The notes below the pieces were generated by a model that searched no databases, was not told the origin of the DNA, and was given only the letters and a program-made list of their open reading frames with translations. From Pterobdella sp. o SKG-2022 (Eukaryota; Annelida; Clitellata; Hirudinida; Piscicolidae): a DNA stretch of 64,000 nt. Made by a program: the position numbers and the translations under genes. Of the stretch, positions 11,144-24,200 are shown in pieces (position 1 is the first letter of the stretch; every line of letters starts with the position of its first letter). The stretch is from assembly GCA_964035795.1 (NCBI GenBank), contig OZ038326.1, positions 4,342,889-4,406,888 on the forward strand. The letters run 5' to 3'.

Positions 11144-14100
11144 TCAAGACTCCTCGACACCAGTATTATTTGTCATTATCCTAATGTCATTTTCAATTAA
11201 GTCTAATGTGTTTGGTTGTCTTGATCGTGCCCAAAGTTGAATTTCAGTTGAAGCAAACAAAAGAAATGAAATAGCTCCTGCTATATAAACTCCTGCCGTA
11301 ATGAAGAATACTTTTTGCCAAGATTCTCTTGAACCCTATGGAAAAATTATTTATCTATATTTACAATAAATCAAAATTTTTGAACCACATATATAGATTT
11401 TTAGGGTTTTTGGCAATATTTTAATTTGAATTATTCCAGCAGAACTCACATTTAGTCTAAAAATCAAAACACTCACATCATGCGTCAGAGCTGCGGCAAG
11501 ATTCGGTATGATGAAACCTGGCGAGGCTGAAATACCATTCGCAATGCCCATCAACGTACCCGCATACTGCGGAGCAATGTCCATATGGTTAACCATAAAG
11601 CCAGAGTAGACACATCCACTGATAGATACTGCTGAAGTGAACATGACAACTGCCAGTGCAGAGTGGTTGCAATCCAAGTAGCTTAGGCCAATTAAGAGGA
11701 ACGCTGGAAACGTTAACCCTGATTAATGCAATTATGGGTAGGATTATAGTTTTCATGGCTTATAATTGTTATAAAGAAAACAAAAGTCTATTATAGAAAT
11801 TATTATAACTAAATAATAAATAAATATTTATACGCCATGAGATCTAGAAAAATGAAAAGCTTTATGTTTTTCAGCCTGAGTTTGTCAGAGTAGTGCAATA
11901 AAAAACGGGTTTGCTTGTTTAAATAAAAAATATTTCATTCGCTAGAAGCAAAATTTTAAAATTTTTAGTTTAATTTTTTCAACAACCTATAGTATTGAAG
12001 AGTTTCCTAGTATGGATTCTAGACAGCATATTACGAGCCTGAATAGCGTCAACAAGCAATGGCACAAAATTAACTACAGGCCACAAACACAAGAACGGAA
12101 GAGCAGATAGCAAAACGTTCTGCGACATAAATTAAATACTAGTTCTTTAACAATATTCTAATTTAATAAACCAAAACTTTTCAAAGTAGTACCGAAGATA
12201 TATCAAAGAAAAGAACATCTTTGTAGAAAAGAGGGAGGAGTGTAAGATAGGTGTAAAACCCCCAATCTGTAGCAAAATTGCTCAATATGATAGCCCAAAC
12301 CGCTTTAGATGTTAGCATATCTTTCCATGGAACAGACATAATCTGATGGAAAATTATAATTTAGTTTATTCAAAATTCTACTTTAAAATTAAGGTTTTAG
12401 TATATTTACTAAGAACTATAGGCCTAGTTTTCGCTAAGTTCAGCCTTATAAAACATTTGATTGTTGACGTTTTTAATGAATGTATCAAATTTTCGTCAAT
12501 TTCAGCGATAGAAACGCCGGTTTAAAAAAAATAACTAAGCTTTACCTAGAAGATATCTAAAAAAATGATTTTTACCATGTTTTACAAAATTTCAAGAGTT
12601 TACATTATGTTTTTGACCATTTTCATTTAGTTTAAATGGACAAAAAACTTTCAAAAAAGTAAAATAAGACGAAGATAAAAATAGAAAACATTTTTATCAT
12701 CTCATGGTAGTTTTAATCATCTCTCATTAGAAATCATTTTAACAGTTAATACAGTTTAACATTCTGAATCTATTAAAAAAAAAATATTTTTCATTACACT
12801 ATAAAATCAATTCACAGATAAAATAAAATTTTTTTAAAACTTGAATAACAGCTAAACAGCTAAAACTTAAAACTATTTAAGTTACGGTCTTACAAATCAC
12901 CATAAAATGTGCCTTTTAATCAAAAATAGGGACAATTTGGGAAGGATTTCATTTGACCTCATTTCTAAAAAGAATTAGAAGAATAAACTATAAATAATTT
13001 TGAAAAAAAAGTTTCGAGTGTTTTTTGTGAGATTGTTCTATTATTTATGTTATATTCTCGATAAAAAAGCTTTCTCATATTAGGTTTTTTCTTTAGGTAT
13101 AAGTTGTAGTCCTTTTGATGTTGTTTTATGAATATATTTTTAAAATTTTAGTGAAAACTCATAGATTTATTCTTGATTTTGCTTATTGAAAAATATTTTT
13201 AGTTATTAGTTTAATGTTTTTTTTTTCAAAAATGAAAATATCAATAAATTAAACAATGGCCAAACTCAAAATATATCGACCCAAACACATCAGTTCATTC
13301 ACATACGGTCAAGCTTTTACGTTGTTAAATACTCTTTATTTTTGTAAATTTATTATCGGCTAATTGATTTCTATCATCATACATTGATTTTCTATTTGAG
13401 CATTTTGATGAAAAATTCATTTTTCAATTGAATCCATATTTTTATGCTTAAATTATTTCATCCAATCATGATTAAAAATTATACAATTTAGGGAAGCAAG
13501 AAATTTGAAAAACTCATCAGGGAAATTGAAGGTCACAAATTAGCGAATTGTAAAAAGAAACAAACTTGGTAAACTTAAAACTGTTTGACCTACTTCTGCA
13601 TTTTTCAGCGTATGAGAAGATAACGATTCTACTATATATCTTTTTTCTCGTTCACTTATTCTTGGGTGAGAATCAGGAGTTTCAGTGGTGAACAAACACC
13701 ATATGACCAGTACTATGACTGAAGAAAATCCTGCAGAAGATATATAGCCATATACACATTTTTGGAAATTCCTTTATACAATACATAGAATTAATTATAT
13801 TAATTCGAAAATTTTATCAAAATGTCAAGTTCTAAAAATTTATAATATCGAGAATATTTTGAAAAACCGTTTATAATTTTACAAAATTTTCATTCTAAAT
13901 TTTGTCTCGAAGACATACCAAACACATAAAAGATAGAGTCCCATCTTTGAGAGAAGCCATATTCGCATAGGTATCCGGAAAGGGTGAGTCCCACGACATT
14001 GCCTAAGGTAGACCCTAGAAGAATTAGTAATTTACCAATTAAACTTAATAATTCAGTTTTTGAGTAGATCTTTCTGAATTCAATTGTAGACCTGTTAGTT

Positions 14101-15223
14101 TTTTTGTATTTTTTGCAAAAACAGGTTTTTTCCATTATTTTCATATAGTTCGAAAAATTTAAAGGTTGGCTTAAAGTATTTTCAAACAAAAAAGTTGATA
14201 CAACTTTCAAAAAAATTTGTTGAGTTGGAAATTGTTCAAACAAAATTTTATATTTTTTTTATCAAATGTCTTCTGTAACATCAAACACAAACCGGAATAT
14301 GAGAAGCCGCAGAGAGTGGTTCGTTCTAGAGGTGGTGCCCATTTGCCCAACAATGTGTGCATTGCAGGAAAAAATGTACCCTTGGTAGGCAAGGTTTTCA
14401 ATATTAATTTATATGCAAAAAGAAATTAGGGATAAAAAAGAGTGAGCAAAATTTCAATTATGAAAGGATGAAAATATTTTTGTTATTTAAATACCTACCG
14501 ATCCCAAACCACATAAGGTTCTGATGAAAATAAGGAAGCCATAATTGAGACGAGATGCTATTGGAGTGAGAAAAGTTGCTGAAGTAGAAATACTTAAAGA
14601 AACAGCTAAAACCCTCTTTCCTCCAAATTGTTGAGCCAGCAAGCCTCCAGGAATTTGGGAAACCAAGTAACCATAGAAAAATGCCCCTAATATTTCTCCC
14701 TGTTCTTTTTTTTTCCACAAAAACGGTCCATCCTAATGAATAGCTCATAAATGAATTAAAGATTAAAATTAAAGTTTTAACTTGAAAAATAATTTTAAAA
14801 CGTCAATAAATTTTGAATCTTCATTGTCATCTTGTTATATGACCAGACGATAGTTTTTGAAAATTTTCAAATGAAATTATATTTCGAACATATATACCAT
14901 ATATTAATCAGTATCTTTAAACGAGTTATTGTTTTTTATACAGCTTAAAAAGTTTCAATCATCGTTTTCCACATTCGCCCAACTTACAAGCAAACTTCCG
15001 CTCTGGTTTTCAAACTGGTAAGAGCATTGTTCAGTTTTCTTGATTATAGAAATGTTTTTTATAAGTCCAGCTTCAATATTTTTTAGGTTAGCAGCTGTTT
15101 GGTTTGTCATACACAAAATAGCAACGGACATTGCTATTCTTTGACTGAATAATTCAAAAAACATGGAAAAGCCAACAAAGGCCAAGAGAAGCCGTTGGGA
15201 AAAAAATAATGGAGGTTTATCAC
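11144..15223 (-). CDS. SLC17-family organic anion transporter (sialin/vesicular-transporter-like), first exon not found
   Basis: Nine exons join in phase on the minus strand: 14988-15223, 14499-14732, 14293-14380, 13919-14014, 13594-13730, 12193-12342, 11987-12119, 11477-11718 and 11144-11335 (stop TGA 11144-11146). They encode about 500 residues of a 12-helix major-facilitator protein. Family blocks: FSQRIAMSVAILCMTN (TM1), FYGYLVSQIPGG, FFPAMHTLLGKWAPPLER (the SLC17 signature), VPWKDMLTSKAVWAI, FNTIGLTFPAFLLIG, YAGTLMGIANGISASPG and a last helix ending FASTEIQLWARS. The 5' exon with the start codon lies upstream of 15223 and I could not identify it. AATAAA overlaps the TGA stop as a possible poly(A) signal. 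Relatives move glutamate, sialic acid, nucleotides or phosphate across vesicle, lysosome or plasma membranes using proton or sodium gradients. The substrate here is not predictable. Confidence 0.93.
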
Positions 15224-15958
15224 CTGGGTTTCAACAAAAACTTTCTTTAGTTTTTATTTAATTTTTCATTAATTTTTAAAAAATCTACCATAGTCGATAG
15301 TATAAGAAAGGATTTTGTTTCTATTTCCATCTTTTAACAAAGAGAGTTTCATTACCTCTTAGTGCAGGATTTGTTTTAAAAGTTCATTAAGCTTGAAAAC
15401 TTTCAAACACAAAATACGGATCTTTTTATATCTAATTTATTGTTGATAAATCTATGAAAAAGTTAGATGAAACAAACATAAAAATCAATAAGATTTTTCA
15501 ATCTTCTAGTTTAAGTATTTTGAATAAAACTTTCGAAACCACTAGCTTTTTATATGAGTACTCAATTAAAAACTTAAAACGGTAAATAGTAGTATGGAAG
15601 CAAATTTTATTTTTAAAGAAATATCATATTCTATTGAAGAACTTCAAGTACTTTCTAATTTATTAGAATTTCTATTCAAAACTTCAATAAAATTATTTTT
15701 TTCAACTATTTATTAACACATTATATCTATAAACTCCATCTTATGCCTTATAAAACTACATTGAGAAAATCCTTATTACAGTTAAAACACAGAGTACAGA
15801 ATATTGATTTCAAGGCCAAGCCAGTCTTTTGCCGGGTTTGGTACAGGTTAAGTTGAAGATGCTTTACTCTCCAATTGAATGAAACTATCGACAAACCTAG
15901 AACAAACTTTTTTTATTCTGATATCCATTATTGGAAAGTTGGAAAATTATTAAATTAG

Positions 15959-16066
15959 AATTTTCTTGATTTTTATCGTAAAATGAGGAAGATTTTAGAT
16001 ACATATATTTTTTCTAATATATGTATCTGAAATCTTCCTCATTTTACGATAAAAATCAAGAAAATT
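15959..16066. repeat. Near-perfect 51-bp inverted repeat with 6-nt loop
   Basis: The arms 15959-16009 and 16016-16066 are reverse complements with one mismatch (GATTTTAG against GATTTCAG). The loop is 16010-16015. The near-perfect match means the fold is recent or selected. It may be a hairpin transposon remnant, a palindromic duplication or a small-RNA precursor. Confidence 0.85.
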
Positions 16067-16328
16067 AAATCTCAAAAAAAAAGATACATGAGATGTCTCT
16101 AAAAAACTTACATTAGAATTGAAAAAGAAGTAGCATATGTTAAAAGAAAAATTAGTGGAAAATTGAAATACAATGTTGACCTTTTCTTTCATCACAGACA
16201 ATCATATGAGTGTGGCTCACAAAAGATATAATTGAGTGAATATTTTCTATTTATAGTTTATTACTTTTTAATTACAAAATAACGAGCGTCTTTGAAGCAT
16301 CCTTGAATTGATAACTGTGCGCTATAAA

Positions 16329-16424
16329 AATCTTAATAATAATTATAAAAAAAAAAAAATAATAATAAAAATAATAATTAAAAAAAAAAAATAAAAATAA
16401 TAACAATAATAATAATAATAATAT
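16329..16424. repeat. AAT/A-rich microsatellite
   Basis: Poly(A) runs of up to about 13 bases are interspersed with AAT repeats. It is simple sequence. Confidence 0.85.
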
Positions 16425-17085
16425 CTAAGTGTATGACTAAAAACCTAAAAATAGATAAAAATCTGAACATTTGATTTCCATAATTAAGTACTTATGAGGT
16501 TTTTTTGTTCGCAATCAATATTATAAATAACACTTTAAGCGAGTTTTAGTATAGAAGGCTTATTTTAAACTGAAGCTTCATTACTCAAATGTTAAATAGC
16601 AAAACCATGAAGTTTAATGAAAGTGATCATGGAAATAAGCAAGAACGATCGTTTCATCAAACCTAACGACTTACTGCAGAATCATCATACAAAATTATGT
16701 TTTCAAGTTTCACGTTTTTTGATTTCATACGCTGAAATATTTTTCTTGAAATTTTACTAAATAAAATATAAAAAAATTACCTTAATTGACGTAAACGTCT
16801 TTTATTGACTAAGGTATACACAAAAAAGGCATTTATGGTCCTCAAGAATATGTAAAACTTGGAAAAATTTGAAAACTAAACCTTCGAGTGTAAAATTTAA
16901 AATTTTTGTACACTAAAAAAAAGACTAAACTTTTTAGTTTAACTATTCTTTATTCAGTATGAAAGATAATCGAAAAACAGAATATAAAATTAAAATTCAA
17001 TCAAGTTCAGAATTTAAAAAACAAAATATGAAAATGACTTATTTGATTTTCACAAATGAAAAACGGTCTGAATTGTCAAATAGTT

Positions 17086-18690
17086 TCAGATGAATTCAAG
17101 ATACAATTCGTATTCTTTTTTCCACAATTCTTCTACGTTCAACATTTTGAGTTTATCAACTTCGGTCTTACGTTTCAATTGGATAAACCAACTCACTAGT
17201 TCTTTACCTAAACTTTCTTTTAGAACCTCGTCTTTTTCTAATTCGTTGAGAGCTTCTTCTAACGTATATGGAAAAATATTTTCATCGTTTGGATTAGGAA
17301 GATTATTTAAAAATGTTGACGCGTCAATTTTTTCTTCAAATTTATCAGGAAGTGGAAGTTTGTGGATGACACCATCAAGTCCGGCTGCGATAGTTGCAGC
17401 AGTAGCTAAATAAGGGTTGCAAGCTGACGATGGTACTCGATTTTCAATATAAGTTGACTTTTCATCATCAGATTTGACTCTGAAAGATACCAATCGATTA
17501 TCGAAGGACCAATTAATTTTGTGAGGCGTTAAAAAGTTGTGCATTCTTTTGTAACAATTGAAAGTAGGACAACAAAAAGCCAACAGTGCTTTGGCATGCT
17601 TCATCAGTCCAGCGATGAAGTGCTTCATCAAACTGGACATATTATCCGCATCATCAGCATCGTAAAAAGCGTTTATACGTTTTCCATTAGAATCGGAACG
17701 CCATAGTGAAAAGTTCAAATGGAAACCACTCGAAGAAAGATCTCGAAGTTGCGGCATAAAAGTAGCTAAATATCCCATTGAATTGCTTATTTCCTTGATG
17801 GCTTGTTTGATGGCGGTGGCGTTATCTGCGCCTTTGATTCCAAATTCTGGTTCCATCACCAGTTCAAATTGCCCTTCTCCATGTTCTACTCTCAATGCTG
17901 ATAAATCTAGACCAGCTTTTTTGCAGTACGTTTCGACGGTATACAAATAATCTTCGAACTTCCAATGAACTATGCTTGCTTGACAATCCTTGCCATCAAA
18001 CACTGGTTTTAAACTGTCTTGAAACAATAGAACATACTCGATTTCAAAGGCAGACATCAATTCTAAATTCATTTTTTCCAATTTATTTAGTTGTCTTCTT
18101 AGAGCGAATCTCGGACAAGCCTCCATCATTTGGTTTCCGAGTTTCAATGGCCATTTAACTTCACAGTATATTTCTCCAACAAGCCACTTATCTGAAAAAA
18201 TAACATTTTTTTATAAATTTTCCGTATGGAGGATTGTGTTCTGTTAACCAAAATTCTTCTTTAGTTCATTTTCTTTTGCTACAAGATTCAACCACGCAAC
18301 TTTGTGTAGTGTATCTTTGCATGGAATTAAGAGAATATTTCCTAAATAATATTTTTCGCATCCAATCGGAACACACAGTTCTGATCTTGGATCCAGAGTC
18401 ATAGTTCCTGTCAATTACAATACTTAAACTTTATTATTTTCTGATGAATATACTTAAGTGTTTAACACAAGTAGCACGAAAAAATTTATCGAAATTTTTC
18501 TTTTCAACAGCAAATTTCAACCTCCAAATGAAGTAAATCCTTTGAAGGTCCCTTCTAAATGCCTGCGTGGAACGACATTAGTTCTCAAAACTCCATTCAA
18601 ATCGGACACTGTGAGTCTGACATAATCGAATTGTCCACCATTCTTCTTCTCCAGATCGTAAAGCTCTTTGGCATCAAATGATATATCCAT
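17086..18690 (-). CDS. Class I glutamine-synthetase-type protein (lengsin/PuuA-like), copy 2
   Basis: Exons in transcript order: 18522-18690, 18249-18407 and 17086-18191, giving 477 residues. Exon lengths (169, 159, 1106) and phases are identical to copy 1. Exon 1 starts MDISFDAKELYDLEKKNGGQ and exon 2 carries LDPRSELCVPIGCEKYYLGN, both clearly different from copy 1. Exon 3, in contrast, differs from copy 1 at only four of the last 353 residues (D/N, I/V, V/I, M/K). The E-x-E pair, the GQFEL block, the HLNFSLW block and NPYLATAA are all intact. The near-identity begins just before the stop and ends at the exon 3 acceptor, so introns and flanks are unrelated. A TATA-like run lies at 18829-18836. 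Probable role: ATP-dependent amide-forming enzyme or a derivative; substrate unknown. Confidence 0.92.
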
Positions 18691-20599
18691 TTCCACTGCT
18701 TTCTAGTTTAAAAAACTATTCAAAACTCCTGGCCAACAATTTTTTGTAATTGTTAAATAACTACGCTTTAAACCTAATTTGAGCCAAAGCTTGAAAAGTT
18801 TATGTTAAAACTAAAACTCTCACCGAAGTATATATAAAAATGTAATGCGTTGTTGCTCAAATTTACCAATTATAAAAAAATCGACGTTTTACTACTGTAT
18901 TTAAGTAAAAATGTCATCTGATCTTGAAACAGCTCAAGTGCCGATTGATATGCTATTCAAATATTTGTGCAATTTAAAATGATGCATGTAACTTAAACTA
19001 GATCCTTCATTTTTAGATATATTTTATTTGCAAACTAAGCTGAAAAAAACTTTGGTTCAAGTTTGAATGCTATTTCAGTGACTCAGATTTTTATTGCGCA
19101 TTTCAAATTAAAATATTTTCTTTTTTAGCTTATACATTATAAATTAATCTAAGCTAAGTTTAAACACAACACGCCATTTTTTAATGAGAACACCCCCTTT
19201 ATAAACGGTTTTCTATCAATACTCATAATGTAGTTTTTTAGAGACATCGTATGTTCTTTTGTAAATTTGAATTTGTAAAGTAAAATCTTCAAGTTATGAG
19301 AATATTATAAAAACACGTAGTACATATATATCTAATTAATTTAAGCCGAAAACATTTTACTTTTGACATTTTAAACAGACTTGAAGGACATTTAGGATAA
19401 AAATAATTAAGCCTTATGACTTTTATATTTAGTTTATTTATATATATAGAGAGGGTATTTAAGATTTATGATACTTGCTTATATCTTGTAAACGATCCAA
19501 AATTATTGCAAAAAAAAATTCATGTTGTGAAGGGCTTTTCATAAAAATAACTTAATCTATCAAGGATTTGATAGTGAAGGTTATTCTTAGCAAAAGATTT
19601 GTAAATTTTGTCAATAAGCTATTGAGCTTATAATAGCTTTAGATTAACACCAAGTTTAAAGTTTATTTAAATAACTCAACATTGGTTAATAGCGCGGTTT
19701 TTAGAAGCAATTAAATGTGTGTATAAAAATTTATCGGAATAAACAGCGAAAATAGAGGAATTAGTCATGTTTCTGAAACAGAATTCTTTCTTTAATGTTC
19801 CCTATTGATTGTCCCTTATTTAGAATATTTTTCTTTCTATTGTAGTTGTTTTACTGGAAAAACCTTTTGAAGATAAGAAAAATGGCGGAAAAAATCAGTG
19901 TAGAGAAAACTTTATTCTTTGAATTCATAACTTTTTTTTAATTTTTAACTATATTATATCATAAGAATAGAAAAAAATTCTTTTCGTTTTGAAAAAGTGC
20001 TTGTGTTACTGTTAGTAAAATCGGAATGAAATGTTAAATTAATTTAGAAACTATTGAATTACAGATATGAAAATTTTTAAATAAATAGGATTGAAAAAAG
20101 ATGGAAGTTTAATATTACCCGCAGTTAGTGCAAGACCAAAAACTGGTGTAGATGGAAACAATTTGAAAAGTAGACGTTGAAAATAGTTGAAGGTTACTAG
20201 ACATACTTGAAAAAATCAATTTTTAAATCACCTAAAAAAAGGCTTGTTTATTTCACAAAAATTTGAAATAATAATATTTTTCTTATCAGCTTAATTCGGC
20301 CTCTAGAGTTATAACAACGCAACACTTCAAACATTCATGCTTCAAAAAACATACGAAAAAAGGGCATGAAACATCATCTGTGAAAGTTTATATTTGTCAT
20401 CCATAAAACATAAAACATGAGAGAGATGGAATGTTTGTGAAGTAGGCATAACAAAAACTCATATATATTCAAAATGGTTTTAAAGGAAATCGATAATTGG
20501 CTTAAATGCTTTTTTAAGCAATATACAATGTGAGAGCTTAGTTATTAGATAACCAAATAAAATTATTTCAATTTAGTTTCAATATAATATTAATGTAAT
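18691..20599. other. Intergenic, no gene seen
   Basis: A+T-rich spacer upstream of GS-like copy 2. The only regulatory hint is the TATA-like motif listed separately. No open frame with recognisable similarity. Confidence 0.6.
18829..18836 (-). promoter_or_regulatory. TATA-like box of GS-like copy 2
   Basis: TATATATA flanked by T-rich sequence lies on the minus strand, about 140 bases upstream of the start codon at 18690. A 5' leader of roughly 110 bases would follow. The A+T-rich background makes chance likely. Confidence 0.35.
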
Positions 20600-20743
20600 G
20601 GAATATTTATAAATCGCTTTCACTCATAGATCAAAATTGAAACACACTGTGGAACAGTTTCTAATCGTCGGCCCACGCGGGATAGAACCCGGTAAATTTA
20701 GATAATTACTCTAATGTTCTACCTCTGACCTATACGGGCCGAC
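20600..20743 (-). repeat. tRNA-derived SINE-like element (degenerate tRNA-Ile-like head plus body)
   Basis: On the minus strand 20743-20667 folds like a tRNA. The acceptor GGCCCGT pairs with GTGGGCC using two G-U pairs, the D-arm contains GGTCAGAGGTAGAAC, and the anticodon stem TTAGA/TCTAA has the 7-nt loop GTAATTA (anticodon AAT, Ile). The T-arm is defective, with a 6-nt loop and one mismatch. The head is followed by a body with CTGTTCCACAGTGTGTTTC. Related body sequences without the head occur at 26064-26100 and 27121-27163. This suggests a SINE rather than a working tRNA gene. Confidence 0.6.
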
Positions 20744-21246
20744 AAAATTAAAGTAAACGATAAAATTAAAAAATAAATAAATTTTCAAAATTTCATATTA
20801 TTTATTCGGAAAGACATTACTAGAAATTAAAATATTGGGCTTGTATGAAAACAAACATTAAATTCTAGTAAATCAAAAAATATAAAACTTTTCCCATGCT
20901 TAGTTCTTCTTACCTTGTACTAATCATCAAATTCTCCCAAAGAACCTAAAAAGAAAGAGAGAAGTTGTAGTGTGCAAAGGTTGTTTATTGATGTGCCACA
21001 CATTTATAACTAAATCTACGTCGAGAAAAAACTGATTTTAATTTAAAAAAAAAAATTCCTTTTAATAGTTAAAAAAATTAATGCTAGACATCATGCTTAG
21101 AGCCTCTAAACGGCTAGAAACAATAGATGTTGTTGTGATAAGGAGAATTATTACTGGGGTACTCTGGGAGTTTTCTTTAATAATATTGAAAAAAATCTAG
21201 TGAATCTCTAAGTGTTTGTTTTAGATTCACTCGATTCAAGCATATT
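20744..21246. other. Intergenic spacer before the LINE, no gene seen
   Basis: A+T-rich sequence between the SINE-like element and the 3' end of the PHD-finger LINE. Nothing recognisable. Confidence 0.6.
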
Positions 21247-21272
21247 ATCATCATCATCATCATCATCATCAT
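21247..21272 (-). repeat. (ATG)n 3' tail of the LINE
   Basis: About eight ATG units on the minus strand lie directly after the last coding block of the LINE. Microsatellite 3' ends are typical of several non-LTR families. Confidence 0.75.
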
Positions 21273-24200
21273 TTTATTATAATCAGCATCTTTCCCTTTT
21301 CCAAGGGGTCACTGACTTCTTTCCATGATCTAACCCTCTCCCTCCATTTTACCCTGTCATAGCCATCTTTAAAAACTAATCCAAGCCCACGACAAAGGTT
21401 TTTCATCATCGCTTTCCAGGTTAACTTTGGCCTTCCTCTTCCTCTACTACCTACAACCTCAAACCTCCACGCCTGTTTGACACAGTCGTCATCTTCTTTC
21501 TTTACTACATGACCCAGCCATCTCAAACTCTCTTGCCTTACCACTTCAACGATCGTACTATCCAGCCCCAATCTAACCATCAACTCCTTTGTACTCACGC
21601 CATCAGCTAGCTGCACACCACACATCATTCTAAGCATCCGTTTTTCTGCTCTTCTCAAAATACTCTCTTCAACGGATCTTAATACCCAGGTTTACGAGCC
21701 ATATGTCATGACAGGCCTCACACATGTCCTATAAATTTGTCCTTTAATATTCCATGTGTGTCTTTTACCACATAACATAGAAGACACACCGTTGAATGCC
21801 CGATCCTTCATGTAACAGCTAGCTCACTTCCTCCTCCACCATTCACATTGTCTCCTAAATAACAATAACTATTTACCCTCTCCAACTCACCTAAACAACC
21901 ATTTGAAGCATTCTTACATTCCACGTTTGCACCATTCATACAAACCCTACATTCAAAATTTCCATTCATCCTACGAGAAACTTTCTTTACTCTAGCACAC
22001 CGCGCATGAATCCACTTCTTACATGTTTTGCACCTCACACAATTTACCTTAGCCCTCTTACCACACACACCACATGGATCAATCCTAGCCAAGACAACAA
22101 CCCCACCACCACCACTACTCTCCATGACCTTTGTTTTCCCCAGATTAACCTTCAATCCTTTCTCTTCAAAGGCTGCCTTCCAACGGATGAATTGTGCTTC
22201 TAGTTCTTCCATAGTCTCTGCCATCAAGACCAAATCATCTGCATAAAGCAGTTCATATAAAGCAGCTTTTTTTCCGTCTTCCGACAATACGTCTAGCACT
22301 ATTGAAAACAAAAACGGCGAGAGAACCGATTCTTGATGGACACCTACACCAACATCAAATTTTTCCGAATGTCCACCTCCAACCTTAACCCGCGATTTTG
22401 CTCCTTTGTACATCGACATTACTGCCTGAACCAACCTTTCCGGTACCAACTTCTTTCTCAGCGCCTTTCTCAATTACCTTTCTTGGTACCCGATCAAAAG
22501 CCTTCTCCAAATCAACAAAACAGATAAAAAGCTTCCTATTCTTCTCAAGGTAGCTTTCCTGTATTCTGCTAAGAATAAAAATAGCGTCCACTGTGCTTTT
22601 GCCAGGCATAAAACCTAATTGCATTTGGTCAACTTTCACTAACCTTCTTAACCTCTTCTCCAGCAACCTTTCTACAACTTTCATACCATGCTCTAAAAGC
22701 TTTACACTTCGATAGCTCGCACACTCTATAACGCTACCTTTTTTCTTATAAATGGAAACAACTGTACTTATTCTCTAGTCACGAGGCATATCCATTCCAT
22801 TGAGGATTTTATTTGCTATTTGCAAAATAACTTGCTTACTATGTGGAGAAGCAGCTAAGTGCTCCTTGACAATTAAAGTTGGACCACTGGCCTTGCCATT
22901 CTTTATGATTCCTAGCGCTCTTTCCACTTCGTTCATAGCAAATGGTTCCATGGAACCTTCAACCACTTCTACATTCACCATCCCATCCCATGGATTCTCC
23001 TCATTCATGATGGCCTCTATGTGCTCCTTCCACACTCTCTTCCGACCATACTCGGCAAATACAATCTTCCCATTTTCGTCTTTAATGCAATTATTACCTG
23101 CTAAGTCGTTTGCTTCTTTCTTCATCATTCTTATTCTACGGAATACGACATTTCTGTCATTCCGTATCTCCTCCATCTCTTTCACCGCCTCATTCTTCAT
23201 TGCCTCAGCAACAGCTCTCTCGGCTTTCTTTTTGTCAGAGAGATAGCAAAATTTATTTTCAGCCGATGGAAGTTGCTTCCATCTCTGAAAACTTTTTCTC
23301 TTCTCTGAGATGGCTTTTTGCACATCCTGATTCCACCACCAAGTTTCACCGTGCTGAGGCCTACCTTTACTCGTATGACACACCTCTTCAGTATCTTTAA
23401 GAACGGAAGACATATTTTAACCATGCATTTTGTTCATCGCATTTCTCATACAAGACCTCCATTTTTTCCGAAAATTTTGTTTTGATAGCTTTTTTCAAAA
23501 GTTTCCACACTTTTGTGCAATATTCCTTTTTAGCACAGCTACTTCGGGCATTTTTAAGCCACCTTCTGTCTAAGACTACCTTCAGAAGCTTATGCTGAAG
23601 CTCATCTCCAACTACCCCTACATCCATCAGAAACTTTTTCTGCCTCTTTTTCATCAATACAAAGTCAATCTGTCCCATTACACCCCCCATTAGAACCTAC
23701 CTTCCTACTATCCTTTTTCTTGAACCAACTATTACCCACACACAAATCCTTTTCAACACAAAATTCTAAGAGCAATCTACCCTCCAAGTTTCTCTTGCCT
23801 ATTCCGAAACCTCCATGAACACCTTCAAACCCATCAACCTCTTTGCCAATGTGTCCATTGAAGTCTCCTAAGCAAATCAAAACTTCATTTGCATTTTCCA
23901 CTCCGCACCCTCTTCCCATTTTCTCATAAAACTTCTCTTTTTCACTCATCGATCTTCCACATTGTGGGGCATACGCGCAAACAATTCTTACAACCTTTTT
24001 ACCAAAAATAATTATTACTACCATTGCCCTATCTGATATCCTATTTATTTCCACAACATTCATACATAAATCCTTTCTAACTAATATTCCTACACCACCT
24101 ATCTTATCTTCATTACCAGACCACCATACTTTAAACCTCCTATCTAAACTACCTACAAACTTTGAACCCATGCCTCTCCACCTCATTTCTTTGATGCAAC

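Larger units (their letters stand above)
15224..17085. other. Intergenic; likely holds the missing SLC17 first exon
   Basis: No exon could be assigned. A near-perfect long hairpin (15959-16066) and an A+T microsatellite (16329-16424) are the only structures seen. Confidence 0.5.

Noticed and set aside
20667..20743. Functional tRNA-Ile(AAT) gene
   Set aside because: The T-loop is one base short, the T-stem and D-stem have mismatches, and the flanking body recurs elsewhere, so a SINE head is more likely.
21247..21272. CRISPR-like or coding trinucleotide repeat
   Set aside because: It is a simple (ATG)n tract directly at the 3' end of the LINE, which explains it as the element's tail.
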